Source: Flavimobilis sp052324925 (GTDB lineage: Bacteria > Actinomycetota > Actinomycetes > Actinomycetales > Cellulomonadaceae). From it: 64,000 nt of DNA. The stretch lies in NCBI GenBank assembly GCA_052324925.1, contig JBQPRE010000001.1. The stretch is one strand, 5' to 3'. Shown here one piece after another: positions 37,060 to 45,313 of this stretch (positions are counted from its first letter, which is position 1; the number at the start of each line of letters is the position of its first letter). The notes under the pieces were generated by a model. It saw only the letters and a program-made list of their open reading frames with translations, ran no database searches and was not told where the DNA came from. The translations under genes were made by a program, and so were the position numbers.

Positions 37060-37608
37060 ATGCGGTGGACGCACCTCTTTGCCGACCTCTCTGCCCAGCT
37101 CGATGCCGACGATCGTGAGGCGCGCGACGCCGACGTCGCGGAGCTCACGCGCGCGTACGCCGCGGGCTCAACGCTCGTCGACCGCATTCACGCCGCGATC
37201 GGCACCGAGGTCACGCTCCACGTGTGCGTGGGGGATCCCGTGACGGGACGGGTTGAGGACGTCGCGGCCGAGTGGGTGCTGCTGAGCGTCGCTGGGCACC
37301 AGGTCGTCGTGAGGAACGAGACCGTCGACCACGTGCGCGGTCTGGGCCCCGGCGTCTCGGCGCCGACGGCCGGGGTCGCCTCGCGGCTCTCCCTCGGGCA
37401 CGTGCTCCGTGGGCTCGCGCGCGACCGCGCGATCGTCCACGTGCGCACGCGCCACACCTCGCTCGTGGGCCGGATCGACCGCGTCGGTGCGGACCACATC
37501 GATCTCGTGGCCGCGCCGGCATGGGGTGAACGGGACCGGGGCGACGGCCCGGGCCTCACGGTCGTGCCCGTCGGGGCGATCGTGCTCGTCGCTGATCAGG
37601 CACGGTAG
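37060..37608 (+). CDS. Conserved hypothetical protein, possibly Sm-like fold
   Basis: 182 residues, soluble, not recognised as a named family. A helical N-terminus with ELTRAYAAGSTLVDRIHAAIG is followed by two beta-rich segments, TEVTLHVCVGDPVTGRVEDVAAEWVLLSV (read in pieces) with HQVVVRNETVDHVRGL, and HTSLVGRIDRVGADHIDLV with LTVVPVGAIVLV. Both have the strand pattern of Sm-like or ribosome-maturation-like barrels and resemble each other, as if duplicated. It is divergent from the LysM gene and convergent with the BldC-like gene. The fold is inferred, not shown. Confidence 0.75.
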   Translation: MRWTHLFADLSAQLDADDREARDADVAELTRAYAAGSTLVDRIHAAIGTEVTLHVCVGDPVTGRVEDVAAEWVLLSVAGHQVVVRNETVDHVRGLGPGVSAPTAGVASRLSLGHVLRGLARDRAIVHVRTRHTSLVGRIDRVGADHIDLVAAPAWGERDRGDGPGLTVVPVGAIVLVADQAR

Positions 37609-37657
37609 CCCCGCGGCCCGGCGGGGGCCGACACAGGTGCGCGGACCCGTGCGGACA

Positions 37658-37697
37658 GCCCCGTGCGGACAGCCCCGTGCACGGGGCGGTGCGGGGC
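37658..37697. terminator. Two-step hairpin between convergent genes
   Basis: GCCCCG at 37658-37663 pairs with CGGGGC at 37692-37697, and an inner perfect palindrome GCCCCGTGCACGGGGC fills 37672-37687. It lies between the 37608 and 37706 stops and may serve both strands. Confidence 0.6.
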
Positions 37698-37705
37698 CGG
37701 CGGGC

Positions 37706-37906
37706 TCAGCCCTGGATCTTCGCCTTGGTCTCGTCGTACTTGCGGGCGACGAACTTGTCGAGCTCGGCCACCTCGATGCGCCACTGCCCCCGGCCACCGA
37801 TCTGGATCGCGGGGAGGTCTCCCGAGCGCACGAGCGCGTAGGCCTGGTCGGCGCTGATCGCGAGCTCGGTCGCGACGTCCGCAAGGGTGATGAAGCGGGG
37901 TGCCAT
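37706..37906 (-). CDS. BldC/excisionase-type MerR-like DNA-binding protein
   Basis: 66 residues. The whole protein is one winged-helix MerR-like domain: FITLADVATELAIS as the helix-turn-helix, QAYALVRSGDLPAIQIGGRGQWRIEVAELDKFVA as the wing and last helix. Small proteins of this type include the developmental regulator BldC and phage excisionases. No integrase or mobile element lies nearby, so a BldC-like regulator is more likely. ATG at 37906 is preferred over a TTG at 37918. Confidence 0.85.
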   Translation of the reverse strand: MAPRFITLADVATELAISADQAYALVRSGDLPAIQIGGRGQWRIEVAELDKFVARKYDETKAKIQG

Positions 37907-38026
37907 GCGGCTATCCAACCACGAAGCGCGCCCGTCCCATCACTGTCCACAGGCGCGCGCTCCGCTTGCGGATCGCTGTCATCCGGGAAAGATGTCAGCG
38001 ATGTCCATGCCGCGAGAGGGAGCATT

Positions 38027-38770
38027 GTGAACAGACCTGCCGCCCCCGGAGCCCCCGCGCTCCGTCTTCAGCGACCCGGGTGGAAGGATCCCCGCCTCGT
38101 CGTCGGCGTCCTCCTCGTCGCGGCCTCGGTCGCGCTCGGCTCCTGGTCCGTCCGCGTGGCGCGGCAGACCGAGCCGGTCGTGGCGGCCCTCACAGACTTG
38201 CCGGCCGGCCACGTACTCACGGCAGCCGACGTGCGCACTGTCGAGGTTGCGCTCGGTGAGACGTCCGAGAGGTACCTGAGCGCGTCTGCGGCGATCGACG
38301 GCGCGGTCCTGTCCCGACCCGTCGGGGCGGGTGAGCTCATCCCGAGCGCGCTCCTCGTGGCCGAGGCGACTGCTGGGTTGCGGACCGTGGCCATGGGGAT
38401 CCCGGGTCCGCTCCCGGCGGACGTCCTTGTCGGGGGACTCGTCGACCTGTGGGTCCTGCCCGAGCCCGCGACCCGCGACGCCCGGGGGGACGCCGCGCAG
38501 CCTGTTCCGCACGCGGTTGCTCATGGCCTCGACGTCACCGCCGTCACCGCCGAGACGGGAGCGTTCGGAAGCGGCCTCGGCACGGGCACGACCGTCGAGG
38601 TGCGCGTCGCTGAGGCCGAGCTGCCGCAGGTGCTCGCGGCGCTCTCGGCTGACGGGGCGCTTGCGCTCGTGGCGGCACCGGTCGGGCCCGCGCCCGCCGC
38701 GGCCGATGCACCCGCCGGCTCGGCCGGGGCGGACGGCGCGACGCAGCCCGACGCCAAGCCGGCCCCGTGA
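38027..38770 (+). CDS. SAF-domain protein (RcpC/CpaB-like)
   Basis: 247 residues. One membrane helix near 25-45, then a SAF domain (about 55-120) with LPAGHVLTAADVRTVEV and SRPVGAGELIPSALL, and an RcpC-like segment with MGIPGPLPADVLVGGLVDLWV; an Ala-rich C-terminal tail ends it. CpaB/RcpC proteins help assemble Flp/Tad pili. GTG at 38027 has AGGGAG five bases upstream. Its stop overlaps the start of the CpaE-like gene (GTGA). No TadA, TadB/C or Flp pilin is seen in the window. Confidence 0.83.
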   Translation: MNRPAAPGAPALRLQRPGWKDPRLVVGVLLVAASVALGSWSVRVARQTEPVVAALTDLPAGHVLTAADVRTVEVALGETSERYLSASAAIDGAVLSRPVGAGELIPSALLVAEATAGLRTVAMGIPGPLPADVLVGGLVDLWVLPEPATRDARGDAAQPVPHAVAHGLDVTAVTAETGAFGSGLGTGTTVEVRVAEAELPQVLAALSADGALALVAAPVGPAPAAADAPAGSAGADGATQPDAKPAP

Positions 38771-40119
38771 GCGGCTCGACGCGCCCCCGCGACGTCCTGT
38801 GCGCGGTCGGCCCCGACCACGAGGACGCGGTGGCGACGGCGCTCGCAGGGACTCGTGCACCCGTCCGGCTCGTGCGCCGGTGCGCCCACCTCATCGAGCT
38901 GCTCGGCCTCGTCGAGTCAGGCACGGGAGAGGTCGTCCTCGTGAGCCTCGACCGTGGCCCGGGCGACCAGCTCGACCGTGACATCGTCGCGCGGCTGCAC
39001 GCGTGCGGCGCGATCGTCGTCGCGCTCGTCCCGGGGGCGGACGAGGCCGGCACGGCGGACGCCTCGCGCGCCTGGGCGCTCGGCGTCGACCACGTCGTAC
39101 CAGCCGGGCTCCTCGACGACACGCTCGGCGCTCGGCTGGGCGCCACGACCCGCCGTGCTGGACCCTCCGAGATGACGACGCAGCGCTCCCGAGAGGATGA
39201 CGCGGAGGCAGGCCCTCTCCTGCCGGGCGGCGACCCACGACGCGTCCCCGGACATCTCGTCGTCGTGTGGGGCCCGGCGGGCTCGCCGGGCCGCACGACA
39301 ACCGCGGTCAACCTCGCGGCGGAGCTCGCGGCGCACCGGCCGCGGCAGATCGGGCACGAGACCCCGCGCGTCCTGCTCGTCGACGCCGACTCCCACGCCC
39401 CCTCGGTCGCGCAACAGCTCGCGCTCCTCGACGAGTCCTCGGGCCTTGCGCTCGCGGTGCGCGCCGCGGGTCAAGGTCGGCTCGGCCCCGCGGTCCTTGC
39501 GGGCCTCGCGCCGCAGGTCGGACCGCTTCACGTGCTGACGGGAATCGCCCGCGCCGCCCGCTGGCCCGAGCTCTCGTCGGCCGCGCTCGCCTCGGTGTGG
39601 CAGGCTGCGCGCGACGTCGCGGACATCGTCGTCGTCGACGTCGCCGCGCCTCTCGAGCACGACGAGGCGCTCAGCTATGACACGCGAGCACCCCAACGGA
39701 ACGCCGCCACGCTCAGCGCGCTCGCGGCGGCTGACACCGTCGTCATCGTGGGCGGGAGCGACCCGGTCGCGGTGCAGCGGCTCGTCCACGCGCTCGGCGA
39801 CCTCGCCGAGATCCCCGCGCTCACGCGGGACCGCACCCTCGTCCTCACGCGCGCAAGGGCCTCGGTCACGGGCGGGCGGCCCGCGGCCGTCCTCGCTGAT
39901 GCTCTCGGCCGCTACGCGGGCGTCCGGCCCGACCACATCGTTCCCGATGACGCGGCCGCGCTCGACGCTGCCCTCCTTGCGGGCGGCACGCTCGCGGAGC
40001 ATGCCCCCGGATCGCCCGTGCGGCGTGTCTACGTGACGCTCGCTGAGGAGCTGCTCGAACGTCGCCGCGCCGCGCTCACCCGGCACGCCGCCGCCGGAGC
40101 GAGCGTCGCCGGTGGTTGA
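38767..40119 (+). CDS. CpaE/MinD-like P-loop protein with an arginine P-loop
   Basis: 450 residues. An N-terminal receiver-like region (1-130) is followed by a SIMIBI-class ATPase domain, with the P-loop GPAGSPGRTTTAVNLA at 169-184, LLVDADSHAPSV, and VVVDVAAPLEHDEAL. The invariant P-loop lysine is replaced by arginine (PGRTT in place of GGKTT), and the extra lysine of deviant Walker A is absent. Similar GRTT sequences occur in actinobacterial relatives, so the change is probably functional. It is coupled to the SAF gene and probably positions or supports a pilus or envelope machine whose other parts are elsewhere. Confidence 0.82.
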   Translation: MSGSTRPRDVLCAVGPDHEDAVATALAGTRAPVRLVRRCAHLIELLGLVESGTGEVVLVSLDRGPGDQLDRDIVARLHACGAIVVALVPGADEAGTADASRAWALGVDHVVPAGLLDDTLGARLGATTRRAGPSEMTTQRSREDDAEAGPLLPGGDPRRVPGHLVVVWGPAGSPGRTTTAVNLAAELAAHRPRQIGHETPRVLLVDADSHAPSVAQQLALLDESSGLALAVRAAGQGRLGPAVLAGLAPQVGPLHVLTGIARAARWPELSSAALASVWQAARDVADIVVVDVAAPLEHDEALSYDTRAPQRNAATLSALAAADTVVIVGGSDPVAVQRLVHALGDLAEIPALTRDRTLVLTRARASVTGGRPAAVLADALGRYAGVRPDHIVPDDAAALDAALLAGGTLAEHAPGSPVRRVYVTLAEELLERRRAALTRHAAAGASVAGG

Positions 40120-40127
40120 CTGGGCCT

Positions 40128-40613
40128 ATGCGCATCTACCTGCCCGCAACGCTCGAGCTCCTCGTCGGCGTCCGGTCCGGCGCGGGCGGCCGCACGACGC
40201 TCGATCTTGAGCCGACGCGGGCCCACACGGTCACCGCCGCGCTCGCAGCCGCGCTTGCGGACGAGGACCAGGAGGGCCTTGAGTACGCGGCGCACCTCGC
40301 GGCGGCCGACGACGCGCTCACGGAGCTCGTCCGAGCTCCTGGTGCACCCCGGCTCCGGCTCGTGCTGACGCTCGAGGTCCCGGACGACGTCGTCGTCGAC
40401 GCGGCCGGTGATGCCGCGATCCTCACGCCGAGCGCGGTCGACCTCGTGGCGCCCGTGCCAGGTGCGAGGCTCGTGTGCGCGCACGTCGACGAGCCGGGTG
40501 CCGCAGCCGACGTCGTCGCGACGCTCGAGGGTGACGATGCGGCGCTCGAGCGGCTCGTCGAGCGTGACCTGCTCTGGTACGACGCGACCGAGCTCGCCGA
40601 CATTCCCCGCTGA
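40128..40613 (+). CDS. DUF6912-like conserved protein
   Basis: 161 residues, cytoplasmic, with the family-like start MRIYLPATLELL, a central helical part (HTVTAALAAALADEDQEGLEYAAHLAAADDALT) and a C-terminal segment ERDLLWYDATELADIP. Actinobacterial proteins of this type have no known function. ATG at 40128; a TTG four codons earlier is less likely. It starts eight bases after the CpaE-like gene. Confidence 0.75.
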   Translation: MRIYLPATLELLVGVRSGAGGRTTLDLEPTRAHTVTAALAAALADEDQEGLEYAAHLAAADDALTELVRAPGAPRLRLVLTLEVPDDVVVDAAGDAAILTPSAVDLVAPVPGARLVCAHVDEPGAAADVVATLEGDDAALERLVERDLLWYDATELADIPR

Positions 40614-40630
40614 GCGCAGGACCTCCGCAG

Positions 40631-40661
40631 CCGTCGGTCGCGGGACCCGCCCGCCCGACGG
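40631..40661 (+). terminator. Hairpin between the DUF6912-like gene and hisN
   Basis: CCGTCGG (40631-40637) pairs with CCGACGG (40655-40661), with GC-rich pairing inside. It lies between convergent stops at 40613 and 40697. Confidence 0.5.
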
Positions 40662-40696
40662 TCCGACGCGCCTCCGTGACGCGCTGACCAGCGTGA

Positions 40697-41491
40697 TCAG
40701 GCAGTGCCGAGGTGCTCGAGGAACGCGTCGTGCAGAAGGCCGTTCGTTGCCAGAGCGTTGCCGCCGTGCGGTCCGGCCTCGCCTGCGAGGGAGGTGAAAC
40801 GCCCGCCCGCCTCCGTGACGATCGGGACGAGCGCGGCCATGTCGTGCAGCGAGAGCTCGGGCTCGGCCGCGGCATCGACGGCGCCCTCGGCGACGAGCAT
40901 GTACGACCAGAAGTCCCCGAACGCTCGCGTGCGCCACACCGAGTCAGAGATCGTCAGCAGGCCCGTGAGGCGGTCGATGTCCTGCCAGCCCGTGAGGCTC
41001 GAGTACGAGAACGACGCGTCGGCGAGGTCGCGCACGCCAGAGACATGGATCCGGCTCGCAGCGGACAGCGAGCGGCCCGTCCAGGCGCCCGTGCCCACGG
41101 ATGCCCACCAGCGACGCTGGAGGGCGGGGGCGCTCACGAGACCGACGACGGGCTCGCCGTTGACGAGAAGGGCGATGAGGGTCGCCCACACCGGAACGCC
41201 GCGGATGTAGTTCTTCGTCCCGTCGATCGGGTCGAGGACCCACTGGCGTGCGCCGTGGCCGCTCGCGCCCGTCTCTTCTCCGAGGAACGCGTCGCGGCCG
41301 CGTGAGCGCGACAGGAGGCTGCGGACGAGGTCCTCTGCTGCCTTGTCGGCGTCAGAGACCGGGGTGTGGTCGGGCTTGGTGTCGACGTGAAGATCGAGTG
41401 CCTTGAAGCGCGACATCGTGAGGGCGTCGACATGGTCGGCGATCGCATGCGCGAGTCGAAGGTCGTCGTCGTACGTGGCCTGCGGCGTCAT
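40697..41491 (-). CDS. hisN: Histidinol-phosphatase of the inositol monophosphatase family
   Basis: 264 residues. The metal-binding IMPase motifs are complete: the GEETG loop near 76-80, DPIDGTKNYIRG near 92-103, and the C-terminal GDFWSYMLVAEGAVDAAAEPELSLHDMAALVPI block. In Actinobacteria the copy clustered with aroA and rsgA is HisN, which removes phosphate from histidinol phosphate in histidine synthesis. General inositol-phosphatase activity remains possible. It is the last gene after aroA-rsgA, with a 63-bp gap. Confidence 0.87.
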   Translation of the reverse strand: MTPQATYDDDLRLAHAIADHVDALTMSRFKALDLHVDTKPDHTPVSDADKAAEDLVRSLLSRSRGRDAFLGEETGASGHGARQWVLDPIDGTKNYIRGVPVWATLIALLVNGEPVVGLVSAPALQRRWWASVGTGAWTGRSLSAASRIHVSGVRDLADASFSYSSLTGWQDIDRLTGLLTISDSVWRTRAFGDFWSYMLVAEGAVDAAAEPELSLHDMAALVPIVTEAGGRFTSLAGEAGPHGGNALATNGLLHDAFLEHLGTA

Positions 41492-41554
41492 GCCCTCACG
41501 CTAGCGGCCGGGAGGGCGCGGGCGCGGGGCGGCCCGCCGTACGGGCACACGGAC

Positions 41555-42595
41555 TTACTCCGCCGCTCCGGTACGTGCCGCCAGGACGCGCCTGAAGGAA
41601 TCGAGCCGGCGTGCCCGCCAGACGTGCTCGTCGGACTCGGGCTCGACTGCAGCGACCCAGGTGTCGAGCTCGCAGTCCGGGGCGTCGGCCAGGTGCGTGC
41701 AGCCGCGCGGGCAGGCTTCGGCGGCCTCGGCGAGGTCGTCGAACGCTGCGAGGATCGTTGCGGGTTCGACGTGCGCCAGGCCGAAGGAACGCACGCCGGG
41801 GGTGTCGATGACCCAGCCGTCGTGGTCGGGCAGGCGCAGGGCGACGGCGCTCGTCGACGTGTGCCGGCCGCGGCCGGTGACGTCGTTGACGCGGCCCGTC
41901 GCGCGCGCGGCGCCCGGCACGAGCGCGTTGACGAGGGTCGACTTGCCGACGCCCGAGTGCCCGACGAGGACCGACGTGCGTCCGCGCAGGTGGTCGCGGA
42001 CCGCGTCCGCGGCGGGCACGCCACCCTCGTCGTCGCGGCGGGTGACGACGATCTCGACCCCGAGCGGCTCGTAGAGCGCGATGAGGGCGTCGGGGGAGGC
42101 GAGGTCCGACTTGGTGAGGCACAGCAGGACGTGCATGCCCGCGTCGTAGGCAGCGACGACGCACCGATCGATCATGCGAGGGCGCGGCTCGGGGTCGGCG
42201 AGCGCGGTGACGATGACGAGCTGGTCGGCGTTGGCGACGACGATGCGCTCGTACGGGTCGGTGTCGTCGGCGGTGCGGCGCAGGACCGAGGTGCGCTCGG
42301 CGATGCGCACGATGCGCGCGAGACTTCCGTCGTCACCGGTCGTGTCGCCGACGACGTCGACCGAGTCGCCGCAGACGATGCGGTCGCGTGTGAGCTCGCG
42401 GGCCTTCATCGCGGTGAGGATGTGCTCGCCAGGGCCGTCCTCGTCGAGCAGAAGGGTGTACCGGCCACGGTCGACCCCGGTGACGAGTGCGCGCACGGCG
42501 TCAGCATGCTCGGGGCGTTGCTTGGTCCGTGGCCGGGTGCCGCGGCGTGAGGGCCGTGCTCGGAAATCGCCCTCGTCACGCTGCCGTGCGCTCAT
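41555..42595 (-). CDS. rsgA: Ribosome small subunit-dependent GTPase RsgA
   Basis: 346 residues. A circularly permuted GTPase that helps mature the 30S subunit: OB-fold first, then G4 LTKSDL, G1 GHSGVGKST, G3 DTPGVRSF, and a C-terminal zinc site with C, C, H and C in ACPRGCTHLADAPDC. ATG at 42595; the longer frame to 43225 is antisense to aroA. Eight bases separate it from the aroA stop, so aroA and rsgA form one transcription unit. Confidence 0.95.
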   Translation of the reverse strand: MSARQRDEGDFRARPSRRGTRPRTKQRPEHADAVRALVTGVDRGRYTLLLDEDGPGEHILTAMKARELTRDRIVCGDSVDVVGDTTGDDGSLARIVRIAERTSVLRRTADDTDPYERIVVANADQLVIVTALADPEPRPRMIDRCVVAAYDAGMHVLLCLTKSDLASPDALIALYEPLGVEIVVTRRDDEGGVPAADAVRDHLRGRTSVLVGHSGVGKSTLVNALVPGAARATGRVNDVTGRGRHTSTSAVALRLPDHDGWVIDTPGVRSFGLAHVEPATILAAFDDLAEAAEACPRGCTHLADAPDCELDTWVAAVEPESDEHVWRARRLDSFRRVLAARTGAAE

Positions 42596-42603
42596 GGACC
42601 CCC

Positions 42604-43947
42604 TCAGCCCTGCGTCGTCGTGGAGAGCATCGTCGACCACATGCCTGTGAAGTCGGGCAGCGTCTTGGCGGTCGTCCCGATGTTCTCCACGCGCACGCCC
42701 GGCACGCGCAGACCGAGGATCGCGCCGAAGGTTGCCATGCGGTGATCGTGGTAGGTCTCGACCGTGCCCCCGTGGAGCGCGGCGGGCTCGATCGTCAGGC
42801 CGTCCTCGGTCTCGACAGCGCGGCCGCCCAGGCGGTTGATCTCGGTGACGAGCGCCGCGAGCCGGTCGGTCTCGTGCCCTCGCAGGTGGGCGACGCCACG
42901 CAGGCGGCTGGGGGTCTCGGCGATCGCGGCGATCGCGGCGATCGTCGGGGTGAGCTCGCCGGCTGCGTGAAGGTCGACGTCGATGCCTGAGATGCGTCCG
43001 GTTCCCGTGACCTCGAGCGTGTCCCCGACCTGGCGCGTGCGCGCGCCCATCTGGGCGAACAGCTCGGGTACGAGCGCACCCGGCTGCGTCGTCGAGGTGG
43101 GCCACCCCGGTACGCGCACGGTTCCGCCCGCGACGAGGGCGGCGGCGAGGAAGGGGCTCGCGTTCGAGAGGTCTGGTTCGACGCGGACGTCGCGGGCGGT
43201 GATGGGCCCGTGCTCGACGATCCACAGCGACGGCGTCGAGTCGTCAACCGCGACTCCCGCGCCCCGCAGGACCTCGACGGTCATGTCGATGTGGGGCAGG
43301 CTCGGGAGCGCTGACCCCACGTGCCGCAGGCGCAGGCCGCGGTCGAAGCGTGCGCCGGCGAGGAGCAGGCCGGAGACGAACTGGCTCGACGCGCTCGCGT
43401 CGACGTCGACCGCACCCCCGACGACGCCGCCGCGGCCCTCGACCGTGAACGGCAAGGTGGCCGGCTCTGAGCCGTCGTCGGCCGTGACCGGGACACCCAG
43501 GTGACGCAGGCCGGCGAGGACGGGTCCCATGGGACGCACGCGTGCGCCCGCGTCGCCGTCGAAACGCACGGGGCCGTCGGCGAGCGCGGCAACCGCCGGA
43601 AGGAAGCGCATGACCGTTCCGGCCAGGCCGCACTCGATCGATGCGGGGCCGCGCAGCGGGCCGGGCGTCACCCGCCACGTCGTGCCGTCGACCTCGATCC
43701 CGACACCGAGCTCGCGCAGGGCCTGCGCCATGAGGAGCGTGTCGCGGCTGCTCAGTGCCCCACGCAGCGTGCTCGGCCCGTCGGCGAGCGCAGCAAGGAC
43801 GAGGTAACGGTTCGTCAGGGACTTGGACCCGGGGACGTCGACCGTCGCGTCGAGCGCGTGCTCGGCGACGGATGCCGCCCACGGAAGGTCGGCGGAACCG
43901 GGGTGGGCGGCGTCGGACGAAGGGTCGTGCGGCGTCGAAGCGGTCAT
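42604..43947 (-). CDS. aroA: 3-phosphoshikimate 1-carboxyvinyltransferase (EPSP synthase)
   Basis: 447 residues. It joins shikimate 3-phosphate and phosphoenolpyruvate in the shikimate pathway. Marks are VPGSKSLTNRYLVLAALADG, the LAGTVMRFLPAVAAL loop (class I type), and the C-terminal DHRMATFGAILGL. ATG at 43947; the frame extends upstream without homology to 44352. The aroA-rsgA-hisN order is common in Actinobacteria. An in-frame 9-bp repetition encodes a short IAAIAAIA stretch near residue 340. Confidence 0.96.
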   Translation of the reverse strand: MTASTPHDPSSDAAHPGSADLPWAASVAEHALDATVDVPGSKSLTNRYLVLAALADGPSTLRGALSSRDTLLMAQALRELGVGIEVDGTTWRVTPGPLRGPASIECGLAGTVMRFLPAVAALADGPVRFDGDAGARVRPMGPVLAGLRHLGVPVTADDGSEPATLPFTVEGRGGVVGGAVDVDASASSQFVSGLLLAGARFDRGLRLRHVGSALPSLPHIDMTVEVLRGAGVAVDDSTPSLWIVEHGPITARDVRVEPDLSNASPFLAAALVAGGTVRVPGWPTSTTQPGALVPELFAQMGARTRQVGDTLEVTGTGRISGIDVDLHAAGELTPTIAAIAAIAETPSRLRGVAHLRGHETDRLAALVTEINRLGGRAVETEDGLTIEPAALHGGTVETYHDHRMATFGAILGLRVPGVRVENIGTTAKTLPDFTGMWSTMLSTTTQG

Positions 43948-44048
43948 GACACCCAGGCTATCGGAGGCCCGAGGAGCCAGTGGGTCAGGCCCGGGCCGCG
44001 AGACGGAGCCCGGCGTCGCGAGACGGAGCCTGGTGCCGCGGTGGCCCC

Positions 44049-44516
44049 TCAGCCGTCGAGCGGTGTGCGGTCTGCGCGGTCCCGACGTGCCTTGTCGACG
44101 CGCCAGGCCACGCCTGGGCGTCCCTCGAGGTCGACGGCGGTGAGAACGGCGGCGCCCAGCCCTCCTAGTGCGTGCACGAACGGCGTGAGGCGCGACTTGT
44201 CGAGCGACCTGGGTGACGTCATGGGCTGCTGAGCGACCGCGAGCGGGAGGGTGAGCGCCGCGAGAGCCGCTGCGCTCGAGCGTGGCGCGCGCCCGAGCGC
44301 GAGCCCGAGGCCCGCGACGATCGTCGCAGCGCCGTGCGCGCGCACGGCCCACGTGAGCGTGCGCTCAGGGACCGGGGGACGCCCGAGCGCGCTCGTCACG
44401 CGGTCGGCGACCGGACGGGCGACCGCGACGTGGGGAGCGGGAGTGCGCACCGCGTCGAGGCCGTCGTGGACGTACCACGACGCAAGCATGGGGCGGGCGA
44501 GACGGCGGACCAGCAT
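44049..44516 (-). CDS. DoxX-like small membrane protein
   Basis: 155 residues with about four hydrophobic segments and the DoxX-like pattern MLVRRLARPMLASWYVHDGLDAVR at the N-terminus and HGAATIVAGLGLALG in the middle. DoxX proteins include a thiosulfate:quinone oxidoreductase subunit and proteins tied to thiol stress (MRC complex in mycobacteria). It lies divergent from sigR, within 60 bases of the SigR-type promoter, but no such promoter faces it. ATG at 44516 has AAGGAG six bases upstream. Confidence 0.75.
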   Translation of the reverse strand: MLVRRLARPMLASWYVHDGLDAVRTPAPHVAVARPVADRVTSALGRPPVPERTLTWAVRAHGAATIVAGLGLALGRAPRSSAAALAALTLPLAVAQQPMTSPRSLDKSRLTPFVHALGGLGAAVLTAVDLEGRPGVAWRVDKARRDRADRTPLDG

Positions 44517-44571
44517 GGAAGGCTCCTTCGACCGAGGCACGAGCTGCGTGATCCCACGGTAGCGCTCGCGG

Positions 44572-44597
44572 GGAATGCCGCGACGTCAGCGGGTGTT
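44572..44597 (+). promoter_or_regulatory. sigR: SigR-type promoter driving sigR-rsrA
   Basis: GGAAT (44572-44576) and GTT (44595-44597) are separated by 18 bases, exactly the Streptomyces SigR consensus. It points to sigR, so sigR should be autoregulated. The predicted start point falls near 44604-44606, at an in-frame GTG. Confidence 0.7.
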
Positions 44598-44678
44598 CAT
44601 GGTGTGTGACCTGTTCTGCTCCTGCCCGCCCCGTCGTGAGCGCCACCCGCTCTGCGGCGGGCTCGTCTCGCGCGCCGC

Positions 44679-44684
44679 TAGGCT
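44679..44684 (+). promoter_or_regulatory. sigR: -10 box for a second, constitutive-type sigR promoter
   Basis: TAGGCT ends eight bases before the ATG at 44693 and five before an in-frame GTG at 44690. It could give a leaderless transcript for the short form of the sigma factor. Confidence 0.45.
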
Positions 44685-44692
44685 GGCACGTG

Positions 44693-45313
44693 ATGGACGA
44701 GACCGACGACACCCGCCGCGCCCCAGCAGACGAGACTGCTGAGGAGCGCCGCGCACGCTTCGAGCGTGACGCGCTCGGGCACCTCGACGCGCTCTACGCC
44801 GCGGCGTTGCGCATGACGCGCAATCCCACGGACGCGGAGGACCTCGTCCAAGAGGCCTTCGCCAAGGCGTTCGCGGCCTTCCACCAGTACCGCCCTGACA
44901 CGAACCTCAAGGCGTGGCTGTACCGGATCCTCACGAACACGTTCATCAACACCTACCGCAAGCAGCAGCGCGAACCGAAAAAGTCGCAGACGGAAGAGAT
45001 CGAGGACTGGCAGATCGCCCGCGCGGCGTCGCACACCTCGAGCGGCCTGCGCTCGGCCGAGGTCGAAGCTCTCGACGCGCTTCCGGACTCCGACGTCAAG
45101 GAGGCGCTCGCCGCGCTTCCCGAGGACCGCCGCCTCGCGGTCTACCTCGCCGACGTCGAGGGATTCCCGTACAAGGAGATTGCCGAGATCATGGGAACCC
45201 CCATCGGCACCGTCATGTCGCGACTGCATCGGGGCCGCGCGCAGCTGCGCACGCTCCTCGCGGGCTACGCGGCCGAGCGCGGGCTCCTGCCTGCGACGCA
45301 GGAGGGGTCATGA
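44693..45313 (+). CDS. sigR: RNA polymerase sigma factor of the SigR/SigH (ECF12) type
   Basis: 206 residues from ATG 44693. Sigma region 2 (LDALYAAALRMTRNPTDAEDLVQEAFAKAF ... NLKAWLYRILTNTFINTYRKQQREP) and region 4 (EDRRLAVYLADVEGFPYKEIAEIMGTPIGTVMSRLHRGR) match the thiol-oxidative-stress sigma factors. The frame is open upstream to GTG 44606, which would add 29 residues; Streptomyces makes such a longer, unstable SigR' from its autoregulated promoter. The rsrA-like gene follows with an ATGA overlap, as expected for an anti-sigma pair. Confidence 0.93.
   Translation: MDETDDTRRAPADETAEERRARFERDALGHLDALYAAALRMTRNPTDAEDLVQEAFAKAFAAFHQYRPDTNLKAWLYRILTNTFINTYRKQQREPKKSQTEEIEDWQIARAASHTSSGLRSAEVEALDALPDSDVKEALAALPEDRRLAVYLADVEGFPYKEIAEIMGTPIGTVMSRLHRGRAQLRTLLAGYAAERGLLPATQEGS

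Noticed and set aside
37706..37906. Phage excisionase and integrated element
   Set aside because: The protein is excisionase-like in fold, but there is no integrase, attachment site duplication or tRNA target nearby. BldC-like regulators have the same fold.
42915..42950. 9-bp repeats GGCGATCGC within aroA
   Set aside because: They encode an Ile-Ala-Ala helix at a place where EPSP synthases usually have similar small residues. Codon bias explains the repeat.
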